This document shows positions 39,662 through 51,300 of a stretch of 64,000 nt of DNA, in pieces (the first letter of the stretch is position 1; each line of letters begins with the position of its first letter). The stretch lies in NCBI GenBank assembly GCA_036323355.1, contig AP028876.1:1984001-2048000 (forward strand). The letters run 5' to 3'. Both the position numbers and the translations under genes were made by a program. Below the pieces are notes generated by a model, which was not told where the DNA came from, ran no database searches, and was given only the letters and a program-made list of their open reading frames with translations. The stretch is from Gottschalkiaceae bacterium SANA. Lineage in GTDB: Bacteria > Bacillota > Clostridia > Tissierellales > GPF-1.

Positions 39662-40171
39662 TTATTCCACATTTTGATATGCCTCGCCAAGAGCTACATA
39701 GTCCGCAGCGTTCTTACTAATGCCAGCAATTTCATCCTCCGTCAGTTTTCTTATCACACGACCGGGAGATCCAACAACCAAGCTTCCCGATGGAATCCGT
39801 TTGTTTGGCGCAATCAGCGCACCCGCGCCAATTAATACATTGTCTTCAACAACAGCGCCATCCAATACAATTGCACCCATACCAATCAAAACGTTATTCC
39901 CGATTGTTGCACTATGAACAATGGCTAAATGGCCAATCGTTACATCATTGCCAATGATCACTGGCAGGCCGATCGATTGGTGCAAAACCGCATTATCCTG
40001 AACATTAGATCGCTCACCGATGACAATATCGTCTTCATCGCCACGCAAGACAGCTCCAGGCCAGATGGTGCAATTCGCCCCAATGACAACAGATCCCGTT
40101 ACACGAGCACCGGGTGCGAGATAAACCGTGTCATGAATGACAGGTTTCTGCATCATCTTGTCCTTATTCAT
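39662..40171 (-). CDS. Gamma-carbonic anhydrase family protein
   Basis: A left-handed beta-helix trimeric protein of the Cam/YrdA/PaaY group, about 169 residues, made of hexapeptide repeats (I-G-A-N-C-T-I, I-G-N-D-V-T-I, I-G-N-N-V-L-I-G). The zinc histidines are present in L-H-Q-S, I-G-H and V-H-S-A (about 66-92). Enzymatic activity in this short subgroup is often unproven. Start choice is uncertain: ATG 40171 has GGGGG 9 nt upstream and overlaps the scfB stop; alternatives are at 40180 and 40156. Confidence 0.88.
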   Translation of the reverse strand: MNKDKMMQKPVIHDTVYLAPGARVTGSVVIGANCTIWPGAVLRGDEDDIVIGERSNVQDNAVLHQSIGLPVIIGNDVTIGHLAIVHSATIGNNVLIGMGAIVLDGAVVEDNVLIGAGALIAPNKRIPSGSLVVGSPGRVIRKLTEDEIAGISKNAADYVALGEAYQNVE

Positions 40172-41588
40172 TACTTTCATCCCCCATGGCTAACGCTGCC
40201 TGAATCCCAATGGCGCATTCAACCCGTTTACGCTCCATCTCGCAGGCCACTGCAAATGGTTTTTTCAAATCATTGTTCGCGTAGTAGGCATGAGCATGAC
40301 AACCACCTCCACAGAAATATCGTGCCCAGCAAGTTCGACAAGCTTCCTTAGTGAAAATATTGAGATCTGAAAAGCGTGCAGGGATCTCAGTTTTCACAAT
40401 ACCTGTATCCACTGTGCCCATCTTAAAATCATCTTCTCCGACAAATTGATGACATGGGAACAAGTCGCCTTCCGGACTAACGGCAACATACTCACTGCCG
40501 GCTCCGCAACCAATCATTTTTTTAATAATGCAAGGTCCTCGATCAAGATCCACATGAAAATGGAAGAAAGAAAATTTCTTTCCTGCTTTTCTCCACTCTA
40601 CATACTTGGCCGCCAAACGATCATATTCCAGCATAATCTGTGGCAAATGTTCTTCTCTCAATGCATAATCGAATTTTGGATCAGAAACAACTGGTTCCAT
40701 TGAGGTATGAACAAAGCCCATCTCGTGATAGAATTCCACGTCCTTAGAAAAATCTAGGTTGTGGGCGGTAAAGGTACCCCGCACATAATAATCCCGGTCT
40801 CCCCTTGCGGCAACAGAATGCTGGAATTTTGGCGCGATAACATCAAAACTTCCCTGATCATTGAGTGTTCGTCGCATGCGATCGTTCACTTCCGGTCTCC
40901 CGTCAAGGCTAAGAACCACATTGCTCATTTCCTTTTTCATATACTCATCGATCTCATCCGTCAACAATACACCGTTGGTTGTAATGGTAAATCGGAAATT
41001 CTTGTCGTATTCTTTCTCCAATTCACGGCCGTAGGTGACCAGTTCTTTAACAACCTCAAAGTTCATCAAGGGTTCACCGCCAAAGAAATCGACTTCCAAA
41101 TTACGTCGATTTTGTGAATGATCCACCAAAAACTTCAAGGCTTTCTTTCCGACTTCCGCAGTCATCAAGGCCTTAGGCATCGAATAATCGCCGCCATCTG
41201 CAAAACAATACTTACAGCGTAAATTGCAGTCATGGGTAACGTGCAAACACATCGCCTTAATGGGAGAATTCTGATGGGTCAATCGTTTTCGATCAATAAC
41301 AGCTTCTTGGCTGAAGAGGCGATCGTCCGCGATCAAAGCTTCAATCTCTTGAATTGCTTCTTCCAATTCTTCTTTTGAATATGAATCGAGATAAGATTCC
41401 ATCAATTCCGACTTTGTCTTAAGCGTGTATTCCTGCACCAATTCAAATGCCAGTTTGTCAAACACATGAACAGCGCCTGAGGCGATATCCAAAACCAATT
41501 GATATCCCTGATTTTCAAAACAATGAATTTGATTCTGATTTCTTTGATTACCTATTTTTTCCAAAAACTCATTCCTCTCTATGAACAT
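40164..41588 (-). CDS. scfB: SCIFF peptide thioether maturase (radical SAM/SPASM)
   Basis: Radical SAM enzyme that forms Cys-to-residue thioether links in the ScfA/SCIFF peptide (CteB/ScfB type), about 474 residues. An N-terminal RRE-like region (about 20-95) precedes the cluster motif C121-N-L-R-C125-K-Y-C128, then F-F-G-G-E-P-L-M-N-F. The SPASM domain shows C-G-A-G-S-E-Y-V-A-V, F-P-C-H-Q-F and C-R-T-C-W-A-R-Y-F-C-G-G-G-C. The ATG at 41588 sits on the T-tract of a terminator and has no ribosome binding site; a TTG at 41564 with AGAGAGG upstream is a credible alternative. Its substrate gene is 35 nt upstream. Confidence 0.95.
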   Translation of the reverse strand: MFIERNEFLEKIGNQRNQNQIHCFENQGYQLVLDIASGAVHVFDKLAFELVQEYTLKTKSELMESYLDSYSKEELEEAIQEIEALIADDRLFSQEAVIDRKRLTHQNSPIKAMCLHVTHDCNLRCKYCFADGGDYSMPKALMTAEVGKKALKFLVDHSQNRRNLEVDFFGGEPLMNFEVVKELVTYGRELEKEYDKNFRFTITTNGVLLTDEIDEYMKKEMSNVVLSLDGRPEVNDRMRRTLNDQGSFDVIAPKFQHSVAARGDRDYYVRGTFTAHNLDFSKDVEFYHEMGFVHTSMEPVVSDPKFDYALREEHLPQIMLEYDRLAAKYVEWRKAGKKFSFFHFHVDLDRGPCIIKKMIGCGAGSEYVAVSPEGDLFPCHQFVGEDDFKMGTVDTGIVKTEIPARFSDLNIFTKEACRTCWARYFCGGGCHAHAYYANNDLKKPFAVACEMERKRVECAIGIQAALAMGDESNE

Positions 41589-41591
41589 GAA

Positions 41592-41614
41592 AAAAGTAGT
41601 GGCAAGCCACTACT
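41592..41614 (-). terminator. Terminator/attenuator between scfA and scfB
   Basis: AGTAGTGGC-TT-GCCACTACT stem with TTTTTT on the minus strand, between the peptide gene and its maturase. It would give more scfA than scfB transcript. Confidence 0.85.
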
Positions 41615-41623
41615 TCATCGTTT

Positions 41624-41764
41624 CTATAGCTGTTCGCAAGTCTGATTACCGACCGTACATGATGTTTTACATGCTGATTGGCAAGAAGTTTGGCACTCGC
41701 CACATCCGCCGCTTGCAGCCGTCGCTTTTTGATTCGCTTTGTTTAAAGATCGAATATGTTTCAT
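41624..41764 (-). CDS. scfA: Six-cysteine SCIFF peptide precursor
   Basis: A 46-codon gene (minus strand). The product begins M-K-H-I-R-S-L-N-K-A-N and has six cysteines (C21, C24, C28, C32, C36, C43) in the core C-G-E-C-Q-T-S-C-Q-S-A-C-K-T-S-C, closely matching the SCIFF family (six cysteines in forty-five residues) found in nearly all clostridia. AAAGGGGG lies 7 nt before ATG. It is followed by a terminator and then scfB, which installs thioether bridges. The biological role of the mature peptide is unknown. Too short for usual gene-length cut-offs. Confidence 0.97.
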   Translation of the reverse strand: MKHIRSLNKANQKATAASGGCGECQTSCQSACKTSCTVGNQTCEQL

Positions 41765-41793
41765 CTCCTAACCCCCTTTGCTCTACGATTGTG

Positions 41794-41822
41794 ATTATAT
41801 CATACTCACAGCATCCTGAAAA
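41794..41822 (-). promoter_or_regulatory. Promoter of scfA
   Basis: Extended -10 TGaTATAAT (TATAAT at 41794-41799) with a weak -35 TTTTCA (41817-41822) at 17 nt, minus strand, 30 nt before the scfA start. Confidence 0.65.
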
Positions 41823-41853
41823 GAGAAAAACTCTCCGCAAAGTTGCGGAAAGT
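41821..41853 (-). terminator. Terminator after yajC
   Basis: ACTTTCCGC-aactt-TGCGGAGAGT imperfect stem with TTTTTCTCTT following on the minus strand. It overlaps the -35 of the scfA promoter, separating the two transcripts. Confidence 0.75.
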
Positions 41854-41857
41854 TCGT

Positions 41858-42139
41858 TTACGCATTCTCTTTTTCGTTTTTTGCAACAACACTGCCGACT
41901 GCCCACTTCGCTACAACAAATCGAGATTTGTCTGCACCGACCTGGATCGTAATTTGCTCGTCTTTAATTGCAGTAACGGTTCCGTAAATGCCACCAATTG
42001 TAATAACTTGATCGCCATTACTAATTCCATCACGCATGCGTTGTGTTTCTTTCTGCTTTTTTTGTTGCGGGCGAATCAGCATGAAGTAAAACAACACCAA
42101 CATTAAAAGTATTGGTCCCAATTGATAAATCAAATCCAT
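41858..42139 (-). CDS. yajC: Preprotein translocase accessory subunit YajC
   Basis: Small single-pass membrane protein associated with SecDF, 93 residues. One transmembrane helix (about 5-22, P-I-L-L-M-L-V-L-F-Y-F-M-L-I-R-P-Q-Q) is followed by the conserved cytoplasmic domain (N-G-D-Q-V-I-T-I-G-G-I-Y-G-T-V). Last gene of the ruvA-ruvB-queA-tgt-yajC unit; secDF lie about 2.2 kb further downstream after the scf genes. Confidence 0.95.
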   Translation of the reverse strand: MDLIYQLGPILLMLVLFYFMLIRPQQKKQKETQRMRDGISNGDQVITIGGIYGTVTAIKDEQITIQVGADKSRFVVAKWAVGSVVAKNEKENA

Positions 42140-42169
42140 CTTAACCCCTCCTTATGTCTACTTAGGTTA

Positions 42170-44345
<2,176 letters not shown>

Positions 44346-44377
44346 ATCCTCATCCTTTTATCGTCTTCTGCAAATAT

Positions 44378-45409
44378 TTATTTTAACATTGATATCAGGT
44401 CGGAATCAAGCACTTCTCCAAAATATTTTCTTCCCTTGACGGTTACAACCCTGCCGCGAGGGGTCCGTTGTAAAAGACCAATCTGCAAAAGATAGGGTTC
44501 TACAACGTCTTCAATTGTAGAAGAATCTTCACCGATTGAAGCTGCAAGGGTATCCAAACCAACGGGTCCGCCTGCAAAATCCTGTAAAATTGTATGAAGC
44601 AAGCGAATATCTACATGATCGAGTCCCATAGCATCCACTTCCATCAATTCCAAGGCCTTGGCAGCAATACCGTCGGTAATGGCTCCCTGATGAACCACCT
44701 GTGCATAATCGCGAACCCGTTTCAACAAACGGTTGGCAATTCGAGGTGTTCCCCTAGACCTTCGCGCAATTTGAACGGCACCCTTAACATCAATCTCCAC
44801 ATCTAAAATATCTGCAGATCGCGTCACAATGATCGCCAACTCCTCGGGGGAGTAAAAATCCAATTTACAAATCATGCCGAATCGATCTCGAAGAGGTGAA
44901 CTCAATAAACCCGCACGCGTCGTTGCGCCGACCAGGGTGAAATTGTTCAAATCCAACCGAATGGAACGAGAACTGGGACCCTTACCCACAATAATATCAA
45001 TGGCATGATCTTCCATGGCTGGGTATAGTACCTCTTCAACCACACGATTCAAACGATGAATCTCATCAATAAACAAGACATCGCCTTCTTCGAGGGTCGT
45101 TAAAATAGCAGCCAGATCACCCGGTCTTTCGATTGCAGGACCCGATGTAATCTTCAGCTGCACATCCATTTCATGGGCAATGATGCTCGCAAGGGTTGTT
45201 TTCCCAAGACCAGGAGGACCATAAAAAAGCACATGATCCAAGGATTCACTTCTCGCTTTTGCCGCATCGATAAAAATACGCAATTGGCTTTTAATCTTGT
45301 CCTGCCCAATATATTCCTCCATCCGCAACGGGCGAAGGCTTTTCTCGATGGGACGATCTTCCGATCGCTTATTTTGTGTTGTAATCCGACTGTTGATCAA
45401 TCCGTCCAT
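44378..45409 (-). CDS. ruvB: Holliday junction branch migration helicase RuvB
   Basis: AAA+ motor of RuvAB, 343 residues. Walker [10 protein letters not shown] near 66-74, Walker B F-I-D-E-I-H-R-L near 116-123, sensor G-A-T-T-R-A-G-L, and the winged-helix C-terminus ending R-T-P-R-G-R-V. ATG 9 nt downstream of ruvA. Confidence 0.97.
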   Translation of the reverse strand: MDGLINSRITTQNKRSEDRPIEKSLRPLRMEEYIGQDKIKSQLRIFIDAAKARSESLDHVLFYGPPGLGKTTLASIIAHEMDVQLKITSGPAIERPGDLAAILTTLEEGDVLFIDEIHRLNRVVEEVLYPAMEDHAIDIIVGKGPSSRSIRLDLNNFTLVGATTRAGLLSSPLRDRFGMICKLDFYSPEELAIIVTRSADILDVEIDVKGAVQIARRSRGTPRIANRLLKRVRDYAQVVHQGAITDGIAAKALELMEVDAMGLDHVDIRLLHTILQDFAGGPVGLDTLAASIGEDSSTIEDVVEPYLLQIGLLQRTPRGRVVTVKGRKYFGEVLDSDLISMLK

Positions 45410-45418
45410 CTCATCCTC

Positions 45419-46006
45419 CTATCGAACCAGATTCCGAAGCGCAGCGCGAATCAATTGGCTCGCCGTACTTTCTTCTGTCATTTTTTCTATGCTGTTCAAA
45501 GCATGTAAGGCTTCCGTTCTCGAGTAGCCAAGTGCCATCAAGCCCTCGGTAGCTTCTGTGATTGCTGGAATTTCCATGGATGTCTGGGCATTTCCAGTTG
45601 GAACCCATCCTTCAATTTTCCCTCTGAGATCAAAAATAATGCGTTCAGCTGTTTTCTTCCCAATCCCAGGACAAGATGACAACGCTTTGTCGTCCTCTGC
45701 CAAGATCGCTCCTTGAAGGGTATCCAAGGCTAGTCCCGTCATCAATCCCATGGCAGCCTTAGGCCCCACCTTTGAAACGCTCAGCAACAATCGATACATG
45801 GTTCTCTCTTCTCGACTTAAAAAGCCGACCAAATGAATTTGATCGTCTCGAATCTGTAACTCCGTATATAATTTTGCCTCTTCTCCAGTCTGCAGCAGAT
45901 GCAAACTTGAACCAGCGCTATGCACAAGGATCCCCAATCCATCTCGATCAATGATCAATGCACCTTCTTGAATTTCTTCCACGCGGCCGATAATATAATC
46001 CAACAT
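45419..46006 (-). CDS. ruvA: Holliday junction DNA-binding protein RuvA
   Basis: Tetrameric junction-binding protein, 195 residues. OB-fold N-terminal domain (1-62), helix-hairpin-helix region with S-K-V-G-P-K-A-A-M and C-P-G-I-G-K-K-T-A-E-R near 70-120, and the C-terminal RuvB-contact domain (about 145-195). First gene of the ruvAB-queA-tgt-yajC operon, with an extended -10 promoter and a candidate LexA-like box just upstream. Confidence 0.96.
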   Translation of the reverse strand: MLDYIIGRVEEIQEGALIIDRDGLGILVHSAGSSLHLLQTGEEAKLYTELQIRDDQIHLVGFLSREERTMYRLLLSVSKVGPKAAMGLMTGLALDTLQGAILAEDDKALSSCPGIGKKTAERIIFDLRGKIEGWVPTGNAQTSMEIPAITEATEGLMALGYSRTEALHALNSIEKMTEESTASQLIRAALRNLVR

Positions 46007-46027
46007 AACAGCACCTCCTTATTTTTC

Positions 46028-46050
46028 ATTATAGCACAAACGTATGTTTG
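46028..46050 (-). promoter_or_regulatory. ruvA promoter with candidate SOS (LexA-like) box
   Basis: Minus-strand extended -10 TGcTATAAT (TATAAT at 46028-46033). Directly upstream, 46037-46050 reads CAAAC-GTAT-GTTTG, a dyad similar to the Firmicute LexA box CGAAC-n4-GTTCG (11 of 14 positions against CGAACATATGTTCG). It would overlap RNA polymerase binding. SOS control of ruvAB is known in other bacteria; here it is inferred. Confidence 0.45.
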
Positions 46051-46095
46051 CATGCACATTGGCACCCGTTTATCTTTCTACCTTTCGGATAAATA

Positions 46096-46101
46096 TATAA
46101 T
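46096..46101 (+). promoter_or_regulatory. -10 element for the VOC gene
   Basis: TATAAT 28 nt upstream of the AAAGGAGG site; the -35 is poorly defined. Confidence 0.45.
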
Positions 46102-46128
46102 GAAGAAAAATTCAAAAAGGAGGACCCT

Positions 46129-46512
46129 ATGAGTAAAGTTGTACACTTTGAAATTGAATCTAGCAATTTTGACGCATCGAAAGATTTTTATGCAGCATGT
46201 TTCGGTTGGACCTATGAAATCTATGAGCAATTGGACTATCATCAAATCGATACTGGAAAAGACGCTTCTGGCATCAACGGTGGCTTTATGCCTGCAAAAA
46301 GTTTTGATCAAAAAATCATCTTAACCATCAATGTAGAAGACCTTGATGAAAAACTCGTACAAATTGCCAATCATGGTGGAAGCATCATTATGCCTCCCCA
46401 AGAGATTCCTGGAGTTGGTCGTCTCGCCTACTTCAAGGATCCCCTTGATACCATTATGGGTTTAATGCAACCCCTCGTCTACAAGGAGGAGGATGCTATA
46501 GAGGAAGTCTAA
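46129..46512 (+). CDS. VOC superfamily (glyoxalase/bleomycin resistance-like) protein
   Basis: A 127-residue single-domain vicinal oxygen chelate protein. The two babab modules run about 1-55 (V-V-H-F-E-I, D-F-Y-A-A-C-F-G-W) and 60-118 (I-N-V-E-D-L-D-E-K-L, G-G-x-I-x-x-P-P-Q-E-I-P-G-V-G-R-L-A-Y-F-K-D-P). Metal or substrate is unknown; similar small proteins are common and functionally diverse. Start has AAAAGGAGG 6 nt upstream. Single gene, divergent from ruvA and convergent with yebC. Confidence 0.8.
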   Translation: MSKVVHFEIESSNFDASKDFYAACFGWTYEIYEQLDYHQIDTGKDASGINGGFMPAKSFDQKIILTINVEDLDEKLVQIANHGGSIIMPPQEIPGVGRLAYFKDPLDTIMGLMQPLVYKEEDAIEEV

Positions 46513-46545
46513 AAAAAGCGCCCGAACTTCGGGCGCTTTGCTCTT
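46511..46545. terminator. Bidirectional terminator between the VOC gene and yebC
   Basis: AAAGCGCCCGA-ACT-TCGGGCGCTTT stem. The minus strand has eight T residues after it; the plus side has only TTTGCTCTT, so termination is stronger for yebC. Confidence 0.85.
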
Positions 46546-46546
46546 G

Positions 46547-47287
46547 CTACTCTTCCTCTTCTGGCATATCCCAGTTGTGGTAGACATTTTGAATATCATC
46601 ATTTTCTTCCATTGCATCGAGCATGCGATTCATATTCTTATAGGATTCTTCCGGTATAGCCGTTTGCATCTGTGGAATATACGTCAGTTCTGCTTTGATA
46701 AAAGAAATTTTTGCCGCCAACAAAGCGTCACGCACCGCTGAAAAATCGTTGGGATCGGTTATGATTTCAAAGAATTCATCCGTGGCTTCAAAGTCTTCCG
46801 CTCCGGCTTCCAAGGCTTGCATCATCATTTCATCTTCATCAATAGAAAACGCATCACGATCGATCAACAAAATCCCCTTGCGATCAAACATAAACGCTAC
46901 AGAACCAGTCGTTCCCATATTGCCGCCATTTTTATCAAAATAATATTTAATATCAGCGACCGTACGCTTTTTATTGTCTGTCAAGCAATCTACGATCACA
47001 GCTACCCCATTGGGACCATATCCTTCGTAGCGAATCTCTTCATAATTCACGCCATCGGCACCGCCTGCGCCTTTTTGTATCGCGCGCTTGATATTGTCGT
47101 TTGGCATATTGGCCGCTTTCGCCATTTCAATCGCTGATTTTAATCCTGCGTTATATTCTGGATCAATACCGCCGTCTTTCGCCGCTACGGTCAACTGACG
47201 TGCGATTTTTGTAAACATCTTGCCACGCACCGCATCTTGTTTCCCCTTGCGATGCTTAATATTTGCCCATTTTGAATGTCCTGACAT
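46547..47287 (-). CDS. yebC: YebC/TACO1 family protein
   Basis: A 246-residue YebC/PmpR/TACO1 family protein. It starts S-G-H-S-K-W-A-N-I-K-H-R-K and has P-N-D-N-I-K-R-A-I-Q-K near 68 and Y-E-G-Y-G-P-N-G-V-A near 93-102. The family was annotated as transcriptional regulators; recent work links members to translation of proline-rich stretches. ATG 47287 was chosen for GGAGG 5 nt upstream; the frame extends five codons further 5'. Confidence 0.92.
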   Translation of the reverse strand: MSGHSKWANIKHRKGKQDAVRGKMFTKIARQLTVAAKDGGIDPEYNAGLKSAIEMAKAANMPNDNIKRAIQKGAGGADGVNYEEIRYEGYGPNGVAVIVDCLTDNKKRTVADIKYYFDKNGGNMGTTGSVAFMFDRKGILLIDRDAFSIDEDEMMMQALEAGAEDFEATDEFFEIITDPNDFSAVRDALLAAKISFIKAELTYIPQMQTAIPEESYKNMNRMLDAMEENDDIQNVYHNWDMPEEEE

Positions 47288-47346
47288 AAGTTCCTCCTTC
47301 AATTTCTACGAAAAAATTGTAACACATTTCTCTCTTTCTTTCAATT

Positions 47347-48033
47347 CTACCTACTTTCAACCCAATCTTCGCTTATTAGAAAGTCCTCACCGGCAACCTT
47401 GCCCTCTTTACACGCAACAAACCGTGGTCTAAGTGCATCTAAGACTTCTTTCCCCTGGGTAAAATTCAATAAGTATGCGTAAAGTGCTTCCCGGTTCTCC
47501 GTGCGTGTTGCCACTTCAACACTCACCCTGTCCATAAAATCTTGACTCACAATTTCATAGGGTCTGGTTTCCAACTCATTTTGGAGTTTTCCATATTTGG
47601 TATAATCAATGGAAAAATGATAGCCGTCCATTTGAACCTGTTCGATTAAAAGAGCTTCCTCAATGGCCAGCTGAGCACTATGGGTATAGGCGCGCACCAA
47701 TCCGCCTGTTCCAAGTTTGGTCCCCCCGAAATATCGAACCACTGCAATGGCGATGTTTTTTATATTTCGCTGCTTCAACATGCTCAATATGGGAATTCCT
47801 GCTGTACCACTTGGCTCGCCATCATCGGAATACCGTTGACATTCATAATTGTCACCATATACATACACGGGAACGACATGGGTGGCTTGTTTATGCATAG
47901 AACGGATTTTCTCAATAAAGGCAGCCCCTTCTTCATCCGATTGGATGGGGTTGGCATAGCCAATAAAACGAGATTTTTTTTCAACAAATTCCACTTCTGC
48001 TTCCTGATAAATCGTCAAATAATTTGTTTTCAT
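47347..48033 (-). CDS. YigZ/IMPACT family protein
   Basis: A 228-residue protein with the IMPACT N-terminal domain (F-V-E-K-K-S-R-F-I-G near 15-24, D-D-G-E-P-S-G-T-A-G-I-P near 67-78, V-V-R-Y-F-G-G-T-K-L-G-T-G-G-L-V near 95-110) and a C-terminal DUF1949-like domain. In other bacteria YigZ is a hypothetical protein related to the translation regulator IMPACT. The ATG at 48033 with AAGGAG 7 nt upstream is preferred over 23 additional upstream codons. Confidence 0.88.
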   Translation of the reverse strand: MKTNYLTIYQEAEVEFVEKKSRFIGYANPIQSDEEGAAFIEKIRSMHKQATHVVPVYVYGDNYECQRYSDDGEPSGTAGIPILSMLKQRNIKNIAIAVVRYFGGTKLGTGGLVRAYTHSAQLAIEEALLIEQVQMDGYHFSIDYTKYGKLQNELETRPYEIVSQDFMDRVSVEVATRTENREALYAYLLNFTQGKEVLDALRPRFVACKEGKVAGEDFLISEDWVESR

Positions 48034-48324
48034 GGCCATCTCCTTATTCTTATTGTACGAATCTTTATCCATCCATGCAAATGAAAGTACGGATCCCCCC
48101 AATAAATAAATGTCATCAAGCGACGTCTCTCACCAAGCTATATTTCCAATTTCACGTCCATCGATCCTTATAATACGTCTCGTCCTCTTACAATTGCTTG
48201 CTTTTGCAATTCCAACTTTAACGAATATCAATTCACGTATTCCGCTATGTCAAACCCGCATTATTCCAAGCCTTTACTCATTGTGTTCACATAAAATTTT
48301 AATGCCTACAAAACGCTTATATGA
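48034..48324. other. Divergent intergenic region
   Basis: About 340 nt between yigZ and the penicillin-binding protein gene. Apart from the promoter at 48323-48330 and an isolated TATAAT near 48170, I see no RNA gene or small ORF with a ribosome binding site. Confidence 0.5.
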
Positions 48325-48330
48325 TATAAT
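48323..48330 (+). promoter_or_regulatory. Extended -10 promoter of the PBP operon
   Basis: TGaTATAAT about 43 nt upstream of the ATG at 48373, without a recognisable -35. Confidence 0.55.
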
Positions 48331-48372
48331 AACTAAAGATTTAAACGAACATTACCGACCTTGGAGGAGATT

Positions 48373-51300
48373 ATGACGAATCAATCAAAGAAAAAAAAGA
48401 ATGGGGAACGCCCATCACACTTATATGTAAAAATTCCTTTGAAAATCTTAAAATGGACCTTTCTATCCTTGATCCTTGTTTGCTTGCTTGGTGGCGCGGC
48501 AGCTTTAGGCTTGTTTTTTGCGTCCGTTAACACGGTACCTGCTGTTGATTTTTCATCTGGAACCCACTTGTTGGACAAGCATTCCGAGATTGTTGATCAA
48601 AACGGCCATCTGATCGAAAAGATCCAGACCGAACAATTTCGAACTATCGTGACTCTGGAAAACATCTCGCAACCTGCTCAAGACGCCTTTGTAGCCATCG
48701 AAGACAAGCGGTTCGAAGAACATAACGGAATCGACTTAAAACGGATTGTCGGTGCATTGGTTGCAGACATTAAAGCGGGTAAAGTTGTTCAAGGGGCGAG
48801 TACCATCACCCAGCAAACCGTGAAAAATTTGTACCTGCAAGAGTATGTAGTCAAAGACTATGGCACATTAAAAAACCTATTTAAAGACGTCGACCGAAAA
48901 ATCAAAGAGGCTTATCTTGCAATTGAATTAGAAAAATACTACTCAAAAGATCAAATCCTTGAAGCCTATATGAATACCATCTATCTCGGCCAGGGGGCTT
49001 ACGGCATTGAAGAAGCGGCTCAAACCTACTTTTCGAAGTCTGCATCCGACCTGACCGTTGCAGAAAGCGCCTTTATTGCCGGAATAACCAAAGGGACTGT
49101 AAAATATTCAGGCTATAAAACAGTTACACCAAAAAACTACGATCCATCAACCATGACTGCTGTCGGAGAAATTGAAATTCTCGGCACCTCTTATGTGGCT
49201 ATTCTGAATCAAAATGCATTAGATCGTCAAAAAATTATACTAAATGAAATGAAAAACCAGGAACTTATTGATGCCAGTCAATATCAGCTTGCATTGGAAG
49301 AAGATATTGGACAAGCCATGCAGCCTGGTAATCGAAAGACCAATGAAGTGAATACCTCCTATTTCAACGACTACCTCATCGATGAAGTTATCGATGATCT
49401 GATAGAGGAATATGGCTACTCTCGTCAATATGCACAAAATCTGATCAATACCGGTGGCCTTCGCATTTATTCAACCATGGATGTGGAACTACAACGAAAG
49501 GTGGAAGATATTTATTCCAACTTCGACAAAGTCCTTTACGACTACCGAGAAAAGACCGATCGTAACGATATTCCATACATTGCCAATCGAGTTACTGATC
49601 AGGGTGATCTCTTGAATACACAGTTCGAAACCAGCTCAGAGCGGGCAGCTCGAGAAGAAGCGGGGCGTTCTGCAAAGAAGAGCAGTATTCTCTACTACTT
49701 CGTTGAATCAGAGTATGTATATAACGAAGAAATCAGACAAATCGAACAGCGATACAGCAACGAAAATTTCCTTTCGGCTGATCGTGAGTTGATCATTCCA
49801 GAAGACGAATATCGTTTTGACGAATCAGGAAATCTAGTTATCTCCAGCAATAGGATTAACTATCGAAATCTTGATATAACCAATTACTACACCTTCACCT
49901 ATCCAATGTTGGATGAAATCAATCACCAATTATTAACAGGGATCCTTTCTTATGCAGATCTTGATCTGGAAAGAATCAACGATTCCTATCAAGACTACCG
50001 AAAGGATAGTGAGTCCGAAGTCATCGCTTATCCGCAATTTACGACCCATAGCCGTGGCTACATTCGAAAACTAGAGGATGACAGTTACAGGTCCAACAGT
50101 GATGATCAGTCTGTTACCATTTTCAAAACCTTTCTTACGGACAACTCGGATTTTTACACACTCCGTGAGTCCGGCGAGCTTTTGATATCACCAAGTTACC
50201 TCTACATCAATACAACTGGTGCAGTTCAACCCCAGGCATCTTCGGTCGTTATGGATTACCGCACAGGCTATGTCACAGCCTTAATGGGTGGTCGCGACTT
50301 GCAAGGTGCAAAAATATACAATCGTGCCATTGATGCCAGCCGACAACCCGGATCTTCCATTAAACCATTATCGGTTTATACACCGGCTCTGGACAGTGGC
50401 TTCACCGCATCCTCTATGGCGGAAGATATTCCCCACTATATCAATGATCTAAGCAGTGGTCCCTTGCCTGGTACTTCTGATCAATATTCAAAAATCATGT
50501 GGCCAAGCAACTGGTACGGACAAAGCAACACCAATAAAGGCGATGACTACAACGGCTATGTTACCCTTCGAGAGGCCGTAAAATGGTCCATGAACGTACC
50601 TGCCGTTTCCTTCCTGGAACAGATCGGTATCGATGCATCCATGGAATACCTGAAGAAATTTCATGTTATCGATACACGTTCTCCAAGCGAGGATACCTTT
50701 ATACAGAAGTTTGAAAATCCATCTCAAAATGATGAAGGCTTAGCCCCTCTTGCCCTGGGTGGATTAACCGATGGCATCACCAATCTTTGCCTGACAGCAG
50801 CCTATGGCGCCATTGCAAATGAAGGTACCTACACGGAACCCATCGTTTACACAAAGGTACTAGATGCCAATGGTGAAGTAATTCTATCCAAACAACCCGA
50901 GAAAAATACAGTGGTTACTCCACAGGTTTCCTATATTATGACGGATATCTTAAACGATGTTGTCAATACAGGTACTGGTACAAGAGCGAGACTGACAGAC
51001 GACAATAAAGGTATGCCTGTTGCCGGGAAAACTGGAACCACACAAAATAATGCTGATACCTGGTTTGTTGGCTATTCAGCATACTACGTCAGCGCATCAT
51101 GGATTGGCAATGATGATCTTGGTCTTAAACTGGACTATAGCAGCAGTTTAGCAAAATATCTGTGGAAACCCATTATGACAGCAGCCCATGAGAACCTTGA
51201 ACCCAAAGACTTCCCCATTCCAGAAGGCATCAAAGAAGTCTATGTCGACGGTGTTTCTGGAAAACTGCCAACCTCTTTAAGTGCGAGAGACCCCCGCGGA

